Shown here piece by piece: positions 54,211-63,631 of a DNA stretch of 64,000 bases. A model generated the notes under the pieces. The model was not told the DNA's origin, ran no database searches, and worked only from the letters and a program-made list of their open reading frames with translations. A program made the position numbers and the translations under genes. Source of the stretch: Christensenellaceae bacterium (GTDB lineage: Bacteria; Bacillota; Clostridia; Christensenellales; Christensenellaceae); contig AP025580.1 in NCBI GenBank assembly GCA_022846035.1, positions 1,364,001 through 1,428,000 of the forward strand, written 5' to 3'. Positions within the stretch are counted from its first letter, which is position 1; the number at the start of each line of letters is the position of its first letter.

Positions 54211-54768
54211 CTATTTCAAAGGCTTCAAAACCATTTTCAGGATCAGACCTGTAAATTTACCAAAAATCCGGCCGAGCATCACGCGCAGCGTCGCAATATC
54301 CATATCCGCTCCGTCCGACAGCATTTCAAATTTGTCGCCGAACATCTGATAACGCAAACTCGTTTCCACAAGCCCGTTTCGCAGGTAAAACGCCTTTCGC
54401 TTTTTTCGCTGCTCCTTGTTGGGGGCCTCCGATACCGCAAGCTCAATGTCCAAGAAAAGCTCCTTGCCGCGGATACGCTCTTTTAAAAGGGCAAGCGCGC
54501 TGCTTCCGTAGCCCTTTCCCCTGCGCGTGCCGTCGATTGCGAAATAATTCAGCAAAACGCGGCCTTCATATTCGGCGGTGATCATCAGTCCCACGAACGT
54601 TCCATTATCCACAAGAGAAAGAAATTCGACGCTCCCCTTGCGATACCTTTTCAGCAAAATATCAAAAGGAAATTGCTCGTTTTTAGGAAACGCCTCCTCA
54701 TAAAGCGCCCGATATGCCGCTATGTGCTCCTCCGGCGTCCTGATAAGCCGTACCCTGTCCTTATCCAT
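54211..54768 (-). CDS. GNAT-family N-acetyltransferase
   Basis: 185 residues. N-terminal GNAT fold with the acetyl-CoA loop DGTRRGKGYGSSAL (R/Q-x-x-G-x-G/A pattern, about 90-103) and LDIELAVSEAPN after it. Clostridial GNATs of this kind carry a short C-terminal helical tail. Substrate unknown. It lies 6 nt after the HIT gene, last in the prmA-rsmE-mtaB unit, and is followed at once by the rpsU promoter. Confidence 0.82.
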   Translation of the reverse strand: MDKDRVRLIRTPEEHIAAYRALYEEAFPKNEQFPFDILLKRYRKGSVEFLSLVDNGTFVGLMITAEYEGRVLLNYFAIDGTRRGKGYGSSALALLKERIRGKELFLDIELAVSEAPNKEQRKKRKAFYLRNGLVETSLRYQMFGDKFEMLSDGADMDIATLRVMLGRIFGKFTGLILKMVLKPLK

Positions 54769-54774
54769 TGTCAG

Positions 54775-55119
54775 TCAACCGGGCGGCCATTCCATACTTC
54801 TTCCGCCGAGCAGGTGCATATGTAAATGCGGAACGGTTTGTCCCCCGCTTTTTCCCGTATTGAACACCAGTCGGAAGCCGTCCTCCGCCAGTCCCTTTTC
54901 CCTGGCAATCTTCTGCGCAGCCTGCATCATACAGTCAACGTATTTAAAATCTTCCCCACTCACAGCGAGAATGCTCTCAAAATGTTTTTTGGGAATAATC
55001 AGGATGTGCTCGGGCGCCTGCGGGTCAATATCGCAAAACGCATAAACCATGTCGTCCTCATATACTTTGCCCGACGGGATTTCTCCCGCAATAATCTTAC
55101 AAAATAAACAATCTGCCAT
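54775..55119 (-). CDS. HIT-family purine nucleotide hydrolase
   Basis: 114 residues, HINT branch. The histidine triad HLHMH (H98, H100, H102) and N-terminal zinc-like pair C4, C7 (CLFCKI) are present, with HILIIPKKH in the middle. HinT enzymes hydrolyse AMP-linked phosphoramidates. It sits 21 nt after mtaB; a HIT gene near rpsU is common in Firmicutes. Confidence 0.93.
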   Translation of the reverse strand: MADCLFCKIIAGEIPSGKVYEDDMVYAFCDIDPQAPEHILIIPKKHFESILAVSGEDFKYVDCMMQAAQKIAREKGLAEDGFRLVFNTGKSGGQTVPHLHMHLLGGRSMEWPPG

Positions 55120-55140
55120 TGTTATGCCCTCCTGTCTTGT

Positions 55141-56412
55141 TTACTTTCCGTATAGTATACCATCTTTATAAGCATTGAGCAAAACCGGCTCTATTGTGTT
55201 GAGCATTCCTTGTGCGCGCACACGCAGGTAGCGGTCGGTATATCCTTCGCATAAACCTTCCTTTGTTTCCTGCTCAAACAGGACGTCCTGCGCCGTTCCC
55301 AGAAACTGCGCGGCATATTCCCGCTCCATTTCTTTCCCAGCCTCGATCAGCCTGTTTGCCCGCTCGCGGCGCACATGCATTGGTACTGCGCCGGCCATTG
55401 TTGCCGCCGGCGTACCTTCGCGCTGCGAATAAGGAAACACATGCATACGCGCGAACTCCAACCGCCGCGCAAAGCGTACCGTTGCTTCAAAATCTTCATC
55501 CGTTTCTCCGGGGAATCCGGTAATCACATCCGTCGTGATAGCCGGTCTCTCATATACTTCCCTGATATTTTGAATATAAGCCGCAAACTCCCGCGAGGTA
55601 TATTTCCTGTTCATCTTTTTCAGTATACTGTCGCAACCGCTTTGCAGCGAGACATGGAAATGCGGACATATTTTTTGAAGCCCGCGCAGCTTACTTAAAA
55701 AAGGCTTTTGCAAAATATGCGGCTCCAGCGAGCCCAGACGGATACGCCGTACTCCCTCTACCGCGTTCAGCTCACTGAGCATTTCAAGGAGCGATGCGCC
55801 CGTATCCTGTCCGTATGAAGAAATATGAATGCCGGTCAGCACGATCTCCAAAGCGCCGTTTCCGGCAAGGGCGTGCGCCTCTTTTAAAATGCTTTGTTTA
55901 CTGCGCGAGCGTACTCGCCCCCGCACATAAGGGATGATACAATAGCTGCAAAAATTGTTGCAGCCCTCCTGTATCTTGATATATCCGCGTGTAAGCTCTC
56001 CGCTTGTATGTACGCTCAGCTCCTCGAAAGGTTCTTGCGCCCCAAGCTCACGCGCGCCGCGTGCCTGTACCCCATTCAGGCAATCTTTTACGATGGCGAC
56101 GATATTCCCCCTGTCTTCTGTTCCCACTACCGCTCCTACGCCTTCCATTGCAAGGATTCCCTCGCTGTCGCGCTGGGAAAGGCATCCGCAGACACAGATG
56201 GCAGCTTCCGGATACCGGCTATGGATACGCCGGATCATATTTCGCGATTTTTTATCGGCCATGTTGGTGACCGTACACGTATTGATCAGGTATACGTCCG
56301 CCTGCCGGCCGAACTCCACCTGCCGGAAACCCGCCGCCCTCAGCAGTTCCATCATCGCGTTAGTATCGTATTGATTGACTTTGCATCCGAGCGTATATGC
56401 CGCGACTTTCAT
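55141..56412 (-). CDS. mtaB: tRNA (t6A37) methylthiotransferase MtaB
   Basis: 423 residues from ATG at 56412, which overlaps the rsmE stop (ATGA) and has GGAGG 7 nt upstream; the longer frame would run back into rsmE. N-terminal UPF0004 domain (TLGCKVNQYDTN, with three cluster cysteines), radical SAM motif GCNNFCSYCIIPYVRG, and a C-terminal TRAM domain. The GCKVNQYDT form marks MtaB (YqeV) rather than MiaB. It makes ms2t6A in tRNA. Confidence 0.94.
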   Translation of the reverse strand: MKVAAYTLGCKVNQYDTNAMMELLRAAGFRQVEFGRQADVYLINTCTVTNMADKKSRNMIRRIHSRYPEAAICVCGCLSQRDSEGILAMEGVGAVVGTEDRGNIVAIVKDCLNGVQARGARELGAQEPFEELSVHTSGELTRGYIKIQEGCNNFCSYCIIPYVRGRVRSRSKQSILKEAHALAGNGALEIVLTGIHISSYGQDTGASLLEMLSELNAVEGVRRIRLGSLEPHILQKPFLSKLRGLQKICPHFHVSLQSGCDSILKKMNRKYTSREFAAYIQNIREVYERPAITTDVITGFPGETDEDFEATVRFARRLEFARMHVFPYSQREGTPAATMAGAVPMHVRRERANRLIEAGKEMEREYAAQFLGTAQDVLFEQETKEGLCEGYTDRYLRVRAQGMLNTIEPVLLNAYKDGILYGK

Positions 56413-57149
56413 ACCCGCGCCTCCATCAGGTGATACTGTATCATTGCTGTCGCCGCAAGGCCCGCCGTTTCGCTGCGCAAAATCAAAGCTCCAAGACTGC
56501 ATACTTTCGCCCCCGCGTGAATCAGGCTTCCGACTTCCTGCTTCGTAAAGCCGCCTTCCGGCCCGATCACCACAAAAATGTCCCGCGTCTTTTTTTCTTG
56601 TTGCAGTACATCCTTGATCATAAGATTTTTTTCATTTTCATACGCCAATAAAATAAGAGCGTCCGTCTCTTCCAGTTTCGCCGCAAGCTCTTTAAACCGC
56701 ACAATTTCGCCGACTGCCGGTACGCGTGACCGCCCACACTGTTTGGCCGCTTCAAGGGCAATGCGCCGCTCCCGTTGCACCAATTTTGCTGCGGACTTTT
56801 CGTCCGGCCGTTTAACGCACCGTTCGCTTATGAAAGGTATAAAATCATATACGCCCATTTCGCTGCATTTTTGCACCACATAATCCAAATGGTCGCTTTT
56901 TATGACCGCCTGACAGATATGGATATGCGCCGGCGGTTCAGACTTTGACTCGATTTTCTCAATGATTTCTATATGGACGCCGTCTTCGGCGATTTTTGTT
57001 ATCCTGCCCGCATAATCGATACCGCTGCCGTCAAACAGGATCAGACTATCGCCTGTATCCATGCGCAGGACGCGCGCCATATGCTTTGCTTCCTGCCCGC
57101 ATACAACAACCTCACCATCTGTAATCCGCTCAATAAAAAACCTCCTCAT
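56409..57149 (-). CDS. rsmE: 16S rRNA (uracil-1498-N3)-methyltransferase
   Basis: 246 residues. PUA-like N-terminal domain and SPOUT methyltransferase with IGPEGGFTKQEV (about 190) and LGALILRSETAGLAA (about 218), the RsmE signature. ATG overlaps the prmA stop and the mtaB start overlaps its own stop, so the three are tightly coupled. Confidence 0.96.
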   Translation of the reverse strand: MRRFFIERITDGEVVVCGQEAKHMARVLRMDTGDSLILFDGSGIDYAGRITKIAEDGVHIEIIEKIESKSEPPAHIHICQAVIKSDHLDYVVQKCSEMGVYDFIPFISERCVKRPDEKSAAKLVQRERRIALEAAKQCGRSRVPAVGEIVRFKELAAKLEETDALILLAYENEKNLMIKDVLQQEKKTRDIFVVIGPEGGFTKQEVGSLIHAGAKVCSLGALILRSETAGLAATAMIQYHLMEARV

Positions 57150-58087
57150 CCCCTATACTTACAGGCGAGCGCACGCCATTCTCCATCCTGCAGTATCTGT
57201 ATCACCTTATATCCTTCCTGTTCAATGGATTTTCTTACGTCATCGAGACGTGAATCGATGATACCCGAGCAGATATACATACCGCCTACTTTCAGGTAAC
57301 GCTTGGCAATGCTGTTTAAGCTGATTACAACGTCCGCAATGATATTTGCGACGATAATATCCGCTTTTTCCTGCTCTGGAACTTCTGAAAGCAGGTCGGA
57401 TTTTTGCGCGCTGATTACGCTTTCGCACGCATTGAGCGCCGCGTTTTCATTCGTTACCTTTACCGCCACAGGATCGAGATCAAGCGAATAAACCTTTTTC
57501 GCTCCCAGTTTGGCAGCGGCGATCGAAAGAATCCCACTGCCGCAGCCTGCGTCGATCACCGTCATATCCGGCTCCATATACTCTTCCAGCAAATGTACGC
57601 ACATACGCGTTGTCTCATGATTCCCCGTTCCAAACGCCATGCCCGGATCAATTTCTATGACGATCTCATCCTTTTTGGCTTCATACGTTTCCCATGTTGG
57701 CTTGATCACAAAAAAATCAGATATTTTTACCGGCTTAAAATACGCTTTCCACGCGTTTTCCCAGTCCTGTTCGCGGACGATGTCTGTTTTCACCTCCAGC
57801 GTACCCAGCGGAACGCCGAGCTCCATCTCACGCACGTCCCCAAGACGGTGGCGGATCTCTTCCACAAAAGTACCCTCGTTCCCATCACATGGAAAAAACG
57901 CCGCTACACAAAACGGCACCTTACGCAGGACTTCGTCGGATAAATAATCCCACGGCAGTCCGCCTTTGGCACACGCCTCGTTGTCGCCCTCAATGGATAC
58001 GCCGTGCGCGCCGGCTTCCATCAGTACTGCGGAAATAATCTCTTCCGCTTCCTTTTGCGTAAAGACGCTGACCTTTAACCAATCCAT
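57146..58087 (-). CDS. prmA: Ribosomal protein L11 methyltransferase
   Basis: 313 residues from ATG at 58087, which has an AGGAGAG SD 6 nt upstream; the frame extends 6 codons further. DPGMAFGTGNHETTRMC and DAGCGSGILSIAAAKLGA are the SAM-binding motifs, and NIIADVV is the substrate-site region. It trimethylates ribosomal protein L11. The dnaJ-prmA-rsmE order is conserved in Firmicutes, but here a small membrane gene is inserted between dnaJ and prmA. Confidence 0.96.
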   Translation of the reverse strand: MDWLKVSVFTQKEAEEIISAVLMEAGAHGVSIEGDNEACAKGGLPWDYLSDEVLRKVPFCVAAFFPCDGNEGTFVEEIRHRLGDVREMELGVPLGTLEVKTDIVREQDWENAWKAYFKPVKISDFFVIKPTWETYEAKKDEIVIEIDPGMAFGTGNHETTRMCVHLLEEYMEPDMTVIDAGCGSGILSIAAAKLGAKKVYSLDLDPVAVKVTNENAALNACESVISAQKSDLLSEVPEQEKADIIVANIIADVVISLNSIAKRYLKVGGMYICSGIIDSRLDDVRKSIEQEGYKVIQILQDGEWRALACKYRG

Positions 58088-58119
58088 GCAAAGCTCTCCT
58101 AACAATATTTCTTCGTCAT

Positions 58120-58149
58120 ATTATACCCATAAACCGGCCTTGAATGCAA
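58120..58149 (-). promoter_or_regulatory. Promoter of prmA-rsmE-mtaB
   Basis: -35 TTGCAT (58144-58149), 18-bp spacer, -10 TATAAT (58120-58125). Confidence 0.75.
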
Positions 58150-58174
58150 ATATGTATCTCTTTTCACAGATCAC

Positions 58175-58203
58175 AAAAAAGCCCTGCCAAAATGGCAGAG
58201 CTT
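58175..58203 (-). terminator. Terminator after the small membrane protein gene
   Basis: An 11-bp stem with one mismatched or G-U pair (AAGCTCTGCCA/TGGCAGGGCTT, 3-nt loop) then TTTTG on the minus strand. Confidence 0.85.
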
Positions 58204-58231
58204 TTCGTTGCTGCAAGTTTTGTGCAAATGA

Positions 58232-58504
58232 TTACATCATTGCTCCCATCATTGTTCCAACCAGCGCTGCAGCCAATACAGCTGTTACGATAATCGAAAT
58301 GATTGCCAGAATTGTGATAATCATACCGATGATCTTACCAGCTTTCGCTTTTCCGTCGGTCGGATCCGCCTTAACCGCTTTTGCGCCAAGCACCCATGCA
58401 ATGATTGCAAGTACCAATCCTACAAAGCCTAAGAACGAAACTGCTGGAATAAAGGAAAGGCCCGTGCAAATTGCTGCTATGATTCCGAGAATTAATGCTG
58501 TCAT
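58232..58504 (-). CDS. Small DUF4190-like membrane protein
   Basis: 90 residues from ATG at 58504 (AGGAGGT SD 9 nt upstream; the longer frame to 58564 crosses the promoter). Two or three hydrophobic helices: about 2-20, 22-42 and 54-85, joined by a short hydrophilic loop KAVKADPTDGKAKAGK. The pattern of Gly-rich helices and an AKAGKIIG motif resembles DUF4190, whose function is unknown. A perfect promoter, a strong SD and a strong terminator suggest high expression. It is a single-gene unit lying between dnaJ and prmA. Confidence 0.82.
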   Translation of the reverse strand: MTALILGIIAAICTGLSFIPAVSFLGFVGLVLAIIAWVLGAKAVKADPTDGKAKAGKIIGMIITILAIISIIVTAVLAAALVGTMMGAMM

Positions 58505-58553
58505 AAATACAATACCTCCTGTTTCTTTATTAGTCACGTATGAGACCAAATAC

Positions 58554-58582
58554 ATTATATCCAAGTTTCATGAAACTGTCAA
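58554..58582 (-). promoter_or_regulatory. Consensus promoter with a spacer palindrome (small membrane gene)
   Basis: -35 TTGACA (58577-58582), 17-bp spacer, -10 TATAAT (58554-58559). The spacer contains a perfect 12-bp palindrome GTTTCATGAAAC (58565-58576) abutting the -35, a likely repressor or activator site. Confidence 0.88.
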
Positions 58583-58641
58583 TTAAAAAAACACAATATC
58601 TTGCGATTTTTGCACTTTTTCCGTATTTTTCTCCCGCTACT

Positions 58642-58679
58642 AAAAAAAAGAAAGAATCCGCAGTGGATTCTTTCTTTTT
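58642..58679 (-). terminator. Terminator after dnaJ
   Basis: A 14-bp perfect stem (core AAAGAATCC/GGATTCTTT, 5-nt loop) followed by a U-run. It overlaps the dnaJ stop codon and ends the hrcA operon. Confidence 0.94.
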
Positions 58680-59790
58680 AAAATGCATCCTTAGGTTTGC
58701 TGAACTCAACGTCGCGGTCCTTTGCCTTGACCTTGTCTTCAAAATCCCGCAATACTTTCTTCTGCTTTTCGCTCAGTTTTTTGGGAATCTGTACGTTTGC
58801 ACGCACATAGAGGTCGCCTGTCCTGTTGCCGTTTAAGTATTTGATGCCCTTTCCTTTCAGCCGGAATACCGTTCCCGGCTGGGTTCCCGCTTCGACTTTA
58901 TAGCGTACCTTGCCGTCCAGTACCGGAACCTCGATTTCGGCGCCGAGCGCAGCCTGCATCATGCTGACATTCATATCCAGATACAGGTCGTATCCCAGCC
59001 GTTCAAACAACTTATGAGGCTTTACGGAAATCACAATTTGCAGGTCTCCGGCTGGCCCGCCGCGTTTACCCGCGTTGCCCTCGCCGCGCATCGTAAGAAC
59101 CTGCCCGTTATCAATACCGGCCGGAACATTGATCATAATCGTACGCTGCTTTTGCCGCGTACCTTTGCCCTTGCAATCCTCGCACGGCGAATCCACGATC
59201 GTTCCCTCGCCGCCGCACGTCGGACATGTCTGAACGTTCACAAAATTACCAAACATCGTCTGCTGCTGTACCCTTTGCTGTCCCGTTCCGTTGCACGTCG
59301 GGCATGTGCGTCTGTCCGTTCCCGGCTTTGCGCCCGTGCCACTGCAGGTATCGCACTTTTCCAGACGGCTTATTGTAATTTCCTGTTTTACACCCTCGGC
59401 CGCCTGCTCAAAGCTGATACGCATATTGACACGGATGTCGCTGCCGCGCTGCGGTCCGTTCGGCTGCTGGCGCATACCTCCCCCGCCAAAAATATTCTCG
59501 AAAATATCGCCGAAGCCGCCAAACCCCTCAAAGCCGCCGAAACCACCCTGGCCAAATCCGCCCGCGCCGTTAAAATCCGCGTTGCCATAAGTATCGTATT
59601 GCTGGCGCTTCTGGTCGTCGCTTAAAACCTGATACGCTTCGTTGACTTCCTTGAACTTTTGCGCAGCCGCCTCATCACCTTTGTTCATATCCGGATGATA
59701 TTGCTTTGCCAGCTTCCTGTATGCACTTTTTATCTCGTCCGCACTCGCGCTCTTATCAACGCCGAGTGTTTCATAATAGTCCTTAGCCAA
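58678..59790 (-). CDS. dnaJ: Chaperone DnaJ
   Basis: 370 residues, type I Hsp40. J domain with HPD (32-34), G/F-rich linker (about 75-110), four CxxCxGxG zinc repeats ([32 protein letters not shown]) and two C-terminal beta domains. It stimulates the DnaK ATPase and delivers clients. The start is TTG at 59790 with GAGAGG 10 nt upstream. A hairpin lies in the gap after dnaK. Confidence 0.97.
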   Translation of the reverse strand: MAKDYYETLGVDKSASADEIKSAYRKLAKQYHPDMNKGDEAAAQKFKEVNEAYQVLSDDQKRQQYDTYGNADFNGAGGFGQGGFGGFEGFGGFGDIFENIFGGGGMRQQPNGPQRGSDIRVNMRISFEQAAEGVKQEITISRLEKCDTCSGTGAKPGTDRRTCPTCNGTGQQRVQQQTMFGNFVNVQTCPTCGGEGTIVDSPCEDCKGKGTRQKQRTIMINVPAGIDNGQVLTMRGEGNAGKRGGPAGDLQIVISVKPHKLFERLGYDLYLDMNVSMMQAALGAEIEVPVLDGKVRYKVEAGTQPGTVFRLKGKGIKYLNGNRTGDLYVRANVQIPKKLSEKQKKVLRDFEDKVKAKDRDVEFSKPKDAF

Positions 59791-59832
59791 GTGTCATATA
59801 CCTCTCCCCAAAGATTCTGTAACCCCCGAAAA

Positions 59833-59853
59833 GCCAAAGCATGACGCTCTGGC
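59833..59853 (-). terminator. Weak hairpin between dnaK and dnaJ
   Basis: An 8-bp stem (GCCAGAGC/GCTTTGGC, one G-U pair, 5-nt loop) followed by TTTTC on the minus strand. Probably a partial terminator or mRNA-processing site that lowers dnaJ relative to dnaK. Confidence 0.55.
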
Positions 59854-59886
59854 TTTTTAGGGACGTTTCTTTACCTGTTGATCCGG

Positions 59887-61770
59887 TCAGTCTTTTTTCT
59901 CGTCGTCCTTTTTGTCGTCGTCGACTACTTCGTAGTCCGCGTCTACGACATTATCGTCTTTCTTCGCATCCGCGCCGCTGTTCGGGTTATAGTTGGGATC
60001 GAAACCCGCGCCGCCTGCCGCAGCGTTCGGATCTCCGCCCGCCTGCTGATAAATCTTGCCGAACGTTTCAAACGATACGTTCTGCAGTTTTTCCGTAGCG
60101 GATTTGATTTGATCGATATTCGTTGTCTTGAGGGCTTCTTTTGTCGCCGCTACTTCGTCCTCGATCTTTTTCTTGTCGTCTGCCGATACCTTGTCGCCCA
60201 AATCTTTGAGCGTCTTTTCCGTCTGGTATACGAGAGAATCCGCATTGTTACGCGCTTCAACCTCTGCCTTGCGGTCCTTGTCTTCCTGCGCGAACTGTTC
60301 CGCTTCCTTGACCGCCTTGTCAATATCTTCATCCGACAGGTTTGTAGATGCCGTGATCGTGATCTTCTGCTCCTTGCCCGTGCCCATATCTTTAGCGGAT
60401 ACGTTTACGATACCGTTTGCGTCGATGTCGAACGTAACTTCGATCTGCGGTACGCCTCTGGGAGCCGGCGCGATACCTGTAAGCTGGAACTTGCCGAGCG
60501 TCTTATTATAAGCCGCCATTTCACGCTCGCCCTGCAGTACGTGAATTTCCACGCTTGTCTGCCCGTCCGCAGCCGTGGAGAATACCTGACTCTTCTTTGC
60601 CGGAATGGTCGTATTCCTGTCGATCAGCTTGGTGAATACGCCGCCCATCGTCTCGATTCCGAGGGAAAGCGGTGTAACATCCAAAAGCAACACGTCTTTT
60701 ACTTCGCCGCCTAAAACACCTGCCTGGATCGCGGCGCCCATCGCTACGCACTCGTCCGGATTGATTCCCTTAAACGGCTCTTTACCTGTGATACGCTTGA
60801 CCATGTCCTGTACTGCCGGAATACGGGATGAACCGCCGACCAAAAGCACCTTATCGATTTCAGAACTCTGGATTCCCGCATCCTTAATCGCGCTGGACGT
60901 GGGGCCCTCCGTCGCTGCAACAAGATCTGCCGTCAGTTCGTCGAATTTCGAGCGCGTCAGGTTAAGGTCCAAATGCTTAGGACCTGATGCGTCCGCCGTG
61001 ATAAACGGCAGGTTGATGTTGGTCTGCATCACGCCGGAAAGCTCGATCTTCGCTTTTTCCGCCGCTTCCTTTAATCGCTGCAGTGCGATCTTGTCGTTTC
61101 CAAGGTCGATACCGTCGCTCTTCTTGAATTCGTCTACCATCCATTTTACGATCTTATCGTCAAAATCGTCGCCGCCAAGACGGTTATTACCGCTCGTTGC
61201 CAGCACTTCGATAACGCCGTCGCCAATCTCCAGCAGGGATACGTCGAACGTACCGCCGCCCAGGTCGTATACCAGAATTTTCTGGTTGTGATCCTTTTCA
61301 AGGCCGTATGCAAGCGCTGCAGCCGTCGGTTCGTTGACAATACGCAGTACCTCGAGACCCGCGATTTTACCGGAGTCTTTCGTAGCCTGCCGTTGTGCAT
61401 CCGAAAAATATGCCGGTACCGTAATAACGGCCTGCGTCACTGTTTCGCCCAGATACGCTTCCGCATCCGATTTCAGCTTTTGCAGGATCATCGCGGAAAT
61501 CTCCTGCGGGGAATAGGTTTTTCCTTCGATTGTGATCTTCCTGTCCGTGCCCATGTCGCGTTTGATGGACATTACCGTGTGGTCCGGATTGGTAACAGCC
61601 TGGCGCTTAGCCACCTGTCCTACGAGTCTTTCCCCTGTATTCGAAAATGCCACAACGGATGCCGTCGTCCTGCCGCCCTCCGCGTTAGGGATTACGACGG
61701 CTTCGCCGCCTTCCATAACCGCTACGCAGGAGTTTGTTGTTCCTAAATCGATTCCAATTACTTTGCCCAT
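59887..61770 (-). CDS. dnaK: Chaperone DnaK
   Basis: 627 residues, Hsp70. ATPase domain starts [17 protein letters not shown] and has [13 protein letters not shown] (about 170). The substrate domain follows (about 370-530), then a helical lid and a disordered Gly/Asn/Asp tail ending [10 protein letters not shown]. The Firmicute form lacks the 20-residue ATPase insert seen in Gram-negatives. Second-last gene of the hrcA operon, with a GGAGGA SD. Confidence 0.98.
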   Translation of the reverse strand: MGKVIGIDLGTTNSCVAVMEGGEAVVIPNAEGGRTTASVVAFSNTGERLVGQVAKRQAVTNPDHTVMSIKRDMGTDRKITIEGKTYSPQEISAMILQKLKSDAEAYLGETVTQAVITVPAYFSDAQRQATKDSGKIAGLEVLRIVNEPTAAALAYGLEKDHNQKILVYDLGGGTFDVSLLEIGDGVIEVLATSGNNRLGGDDFDDKIVKWMVDEFKKSDGIDLGNDKIALQRLKEAAEKAKIELSGVMQTNINLPFITADASGPKHLDLNLTRSKFDELTADLVAATEGPTSSAIKDAGIQSSEIDKVLLVGGSSRIPAVQDMVKRITGKEPFKGINPDECVAMGAAIQAGVLGGEVKDVLLLDVTPLSLGIETMGGVFTKLIDRNTTIPAKKSQVFSTAADGQTSVEIHVLQGEREMAAYNKTLGKFQLTGIAPAPRGVPQIEVTFDIDANGIVNVSAKDMGTGKEQKITITASTNLSDEDIDKAVKEAEQFAQEDKDRKAEVEARNNADSLVYQTEKTLKDLGDKVSADDKKKIEDEVAATKEALKTTNIDQIKSATEKLQNVSFETFGKIYQQAGGDPNAAAGGAGFDPNYNPNSGADAKKDDNVVDADYEVVDDDKKDDEKKD

Positions 61771-61818
61771 TTATTTCGTCCTCCTAAATATGTTTTCCAG
61801 TTTTACAATTTTTATCGT

Positions 61819-61837
61819 AAAGCGCGTATTGCGCTTT
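61819..61837 (-). other. Intergenic hairpin between grpE and dnaK
   Basis: A 7-bp perfect stem AAAGCGC/GCGCTTT with a 5-nt loop and no U-run, in the 77-nt gap. It may protect or process the mRNA; no gene is present. Confidence 0.5.
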
Positions 61838-61847
61838 GCTCTTCGCT

Positions 61848-62435
61848 TTATTTTGCAACCTTGACCATCGAGTGGCGGAGCACTTTGCCTTTTAAGCTGT
61901 ATCCCTTTTGCAGCACTTCCACAATGCTGTTCGGCTCGCACCCATCTTCTTCCACCTGCATCACCGCATTGTGGAACTCCGGATTAAACTGCCCCTTTGC
62001 TTCGATTTCTTCCACGCCCAGATTTTTAAGAGCTTCCCGCAGTTGCCGCATAATCATGCCCACGCCGTCGTAAAAGGCCTGGTCGGCGCATTCCGCGGTA
62101 AGGGCGCGTTCAAAGTTATCGAGAATCGGCAGCATCGCCATCGCGGCGTCCGCCACGCCGTTCTGGTAAGAATTGGCCGAAAGGTCCGCATTCCTCTTTT
62201 TGTAATTTTCAAAATCGGCCCGTTCGCGGATCAGAGCGTTCACATATTCTTCCTTTTCCGCTTCCAACGCCTTAAGCTGCTCGCCTAACTGCGCCGATTC
62301 CGTATTTTCGGTCTCGCACGCTTCACTGGTCTGCTGCTTTTCTTCCGGCTCTTTTTCCGTTTCTTCTTCTGTTATATCCGGATCTTTCTTCGTTTCTTCC
62401 TGCTTTTTTTCTTCTGCATGTTTCTTTTGTGCCAA
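61848..62435 (-). CDS. grpE: Nucleotide exchange factor GrpE
   Basis: 195 residues. A very charged, Glu/Lys-rich N-terminal third is followed by the long coiled coil and the beta-wing domain, with RADFENYKKR and VLQKGYSLKGKVLRHSMVKV (key part QKGYSLKGKVLR) near the C-terminus. It releases ADP from DnaK. The start is TTG at 62435 with an AGG SD; it lies 19 nt after hrcA. Confidence 0.95.
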   Translation of the reverse strand: MAQKKHAEEKKQEETKKDPDITEEETEKEPEEKQQTSEACETENTESAQLGEQLKALEAEKEEYVNALIRERADFENYKKRNADLSANSYQNGVADAAMAMLPILDNFERALTAECADQAFYDGVGMIMRQLREALKNLGVEEIEAKGQFNPEFHNAVMQVEEDGCEPNSIVEVLQKGYSLKGKVLRHSMVKVAK

Positions 62436-62454
62436 TTTTCTTTACCTGCCTTAT

Positions 62455-63492
62455 TTATTTCTTATCGTCTGTTTCAAGCAGACATGATAGAATATCGCTC
62501 AGACTCATACCTACGTAATTGAGGACGGAAAGCACGCGCGCATAATCCATACGCGTCGGCCCGATTACGCCGAACGAACCGATCTTTTCCCCGCCGATTT
62601 TGTATGTCGCAGTTACGATGCTCATATCCTTGAAATCATCGTAGGGATTTTCCCTGCCGATGCGGACCGAAAATTCCAGATCCGCCGCGTTTGACATCAC
62701 TTGGTAGAGCATGTCTTTCGTCTCCAAAAGCTGCAGGAAATGCTGCGCCTTACTAACGTCCTTATATTCCGGATAATTGAAAATATTCTGCGCGCCGCCG
62801 ATTGCAAGTTCTTTTTTTTCGCGGTTCATGTTAATCGCGTCCAGTACCTCGCCCATAATCAGCTTCTGCTCGTTGAGCGCATCCATACACGAACTCTTTA
62901 TAATCTCCTCCGCTTCCTTTAATGATGTGCTTTGCACCCTGTCTGTCAGCATATTGGAGAGTATCTCCAGTTGATGCGCATCCATAGCGGCGGGAATATG
63001 GATCATCTTATCCTGCACAAGGCCATTATCCGTAACAAACACGAGCAGCGCCTTTGTTTCCGTGATCTTCACGATCTGGATCCGCCGCAGCTTCGCCCCT
63101 TTTAAGGTAGGGGCCGTTACCATGGAGATATGCTTGGTCATATCCGAAAGGGCTTTCGCAGCCGATTCCAAAACCTCGCCGATCTCCCCGATCCGCGTAT
63201 CGAAATAATTGCGGATAAAGAGCGCTTCGTCCTTTGTCACACGGCCGATATGCATCATCCGGTCCACGTAGAGACGGTATGCCTTATCGCTGGGCGTCCT
63301 GCCCGCAGAAGTATGCGGCTGGTCTAAAAAACCCATCTCCTCAAGGTCCGCCATTTCGTTGCGGATCGTCGCGGGACTGTAATCCAGGTCCGGTTTTTTG
63401 GAAAGCGTACGCGAACCGACAGGAATGCCCGTATCGATATAATCATCGATAATGGCTTTTAAGATTTTCAATTTTCTGTCTGACAATTCCAC
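62455..63492 (-). CDS. hrcA: Heat-inducible repressor HrcA
   Basis: 345 residues. Winged-helix N-terminus (LKAIIDDYIDTGIPVGSRTL, core DYIDTGIPVGSRTL; then YSPATIRNEMADLEEMGFL in part), a GAF-like dimer domain and an inserted segment. It binds the CIRCE operator and represses the operon until heat stress. The start is GTG at 63492; the purine-rich SD (GAGAGG) lies 11 nt upstream. Classic order hemW-hrcA-grpE-dnaK-dnaJ. Confidence 0.97.
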   Translation of the reverse strand: MELSDRKLKILKAIIDDYIDTGIPVGSRTLSKKPDLDYSPATIRNEMADLEEMGFLDQPHTSAGRTPSDKAYRLYVDRMMHIGRVTKDEALFIRNYFDTRIGEIGEVLESAAKALSDMTKHISMVTAPTLKGAKLRRIQIVKITETKALLVFVTDNGLVQDKMIHIPAAMDAHQLEILSNMLTDRVQSTSLKEAEEIIKSSCMDALNEQKLIMGEVLDAINMNREKKELAIGGAQNIFNYPEYKDVSKAQHFLQLLETKDMLYQVMSNAADLEFSVRIGRENPYDDFKDMSIVTATYKIGGEKIGSFGVIGPTRMDYARVLSVLNYVGMSLSDILSCLLETDDKK

Positions 63493-63567
63493 GTCGAAAC
63501 TCGCCTCTCTGGTTTATTTTTGGGAGATCTCCTTTTTGGAGAACACGCCTTCCTTATTTGTATACAC

Positions 63568-63590
63568 AAAAAACCGGCCTCAAACCGATT
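63568..63590 (-). terminator. Possible attenuator hairpin in the hrcA leader
   Basis: A 6-bp stem AATCGG/CCGGTT with a 7-nt loop and TTTTTTG after it, between CIRCE and hrcA. Short, so termination would be partial. A purine-rich GGAGA/TCTCC element lies just downstream and could compete. Confidence 0.45.
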
Positions 63591-63592
63591 TG

Positions 63593-63619
63593 TTAGCACT
63601 CACTAGAGTCGAGTGCTAA
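63593..63619 (-). promoter_or_regulatory. CIRCE operator (HrcA binding site)
   Basis: TTAGCACTC, 9-nt spacer, GAGTGCTAA: a perfect match to the CIRCE inverted repeat, about 6-33 nt downstream of the expected start site. Confidence 0.98.
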
Positions 63620-63631
63620 TTCCTTGATATA

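Noticed and set aside
59878-60714. 278-residue plus-strand frame opposite dnaK
   Set aside because: Arg/Leu/Val-rich antisense shadow of dnaK, without SD or family features.
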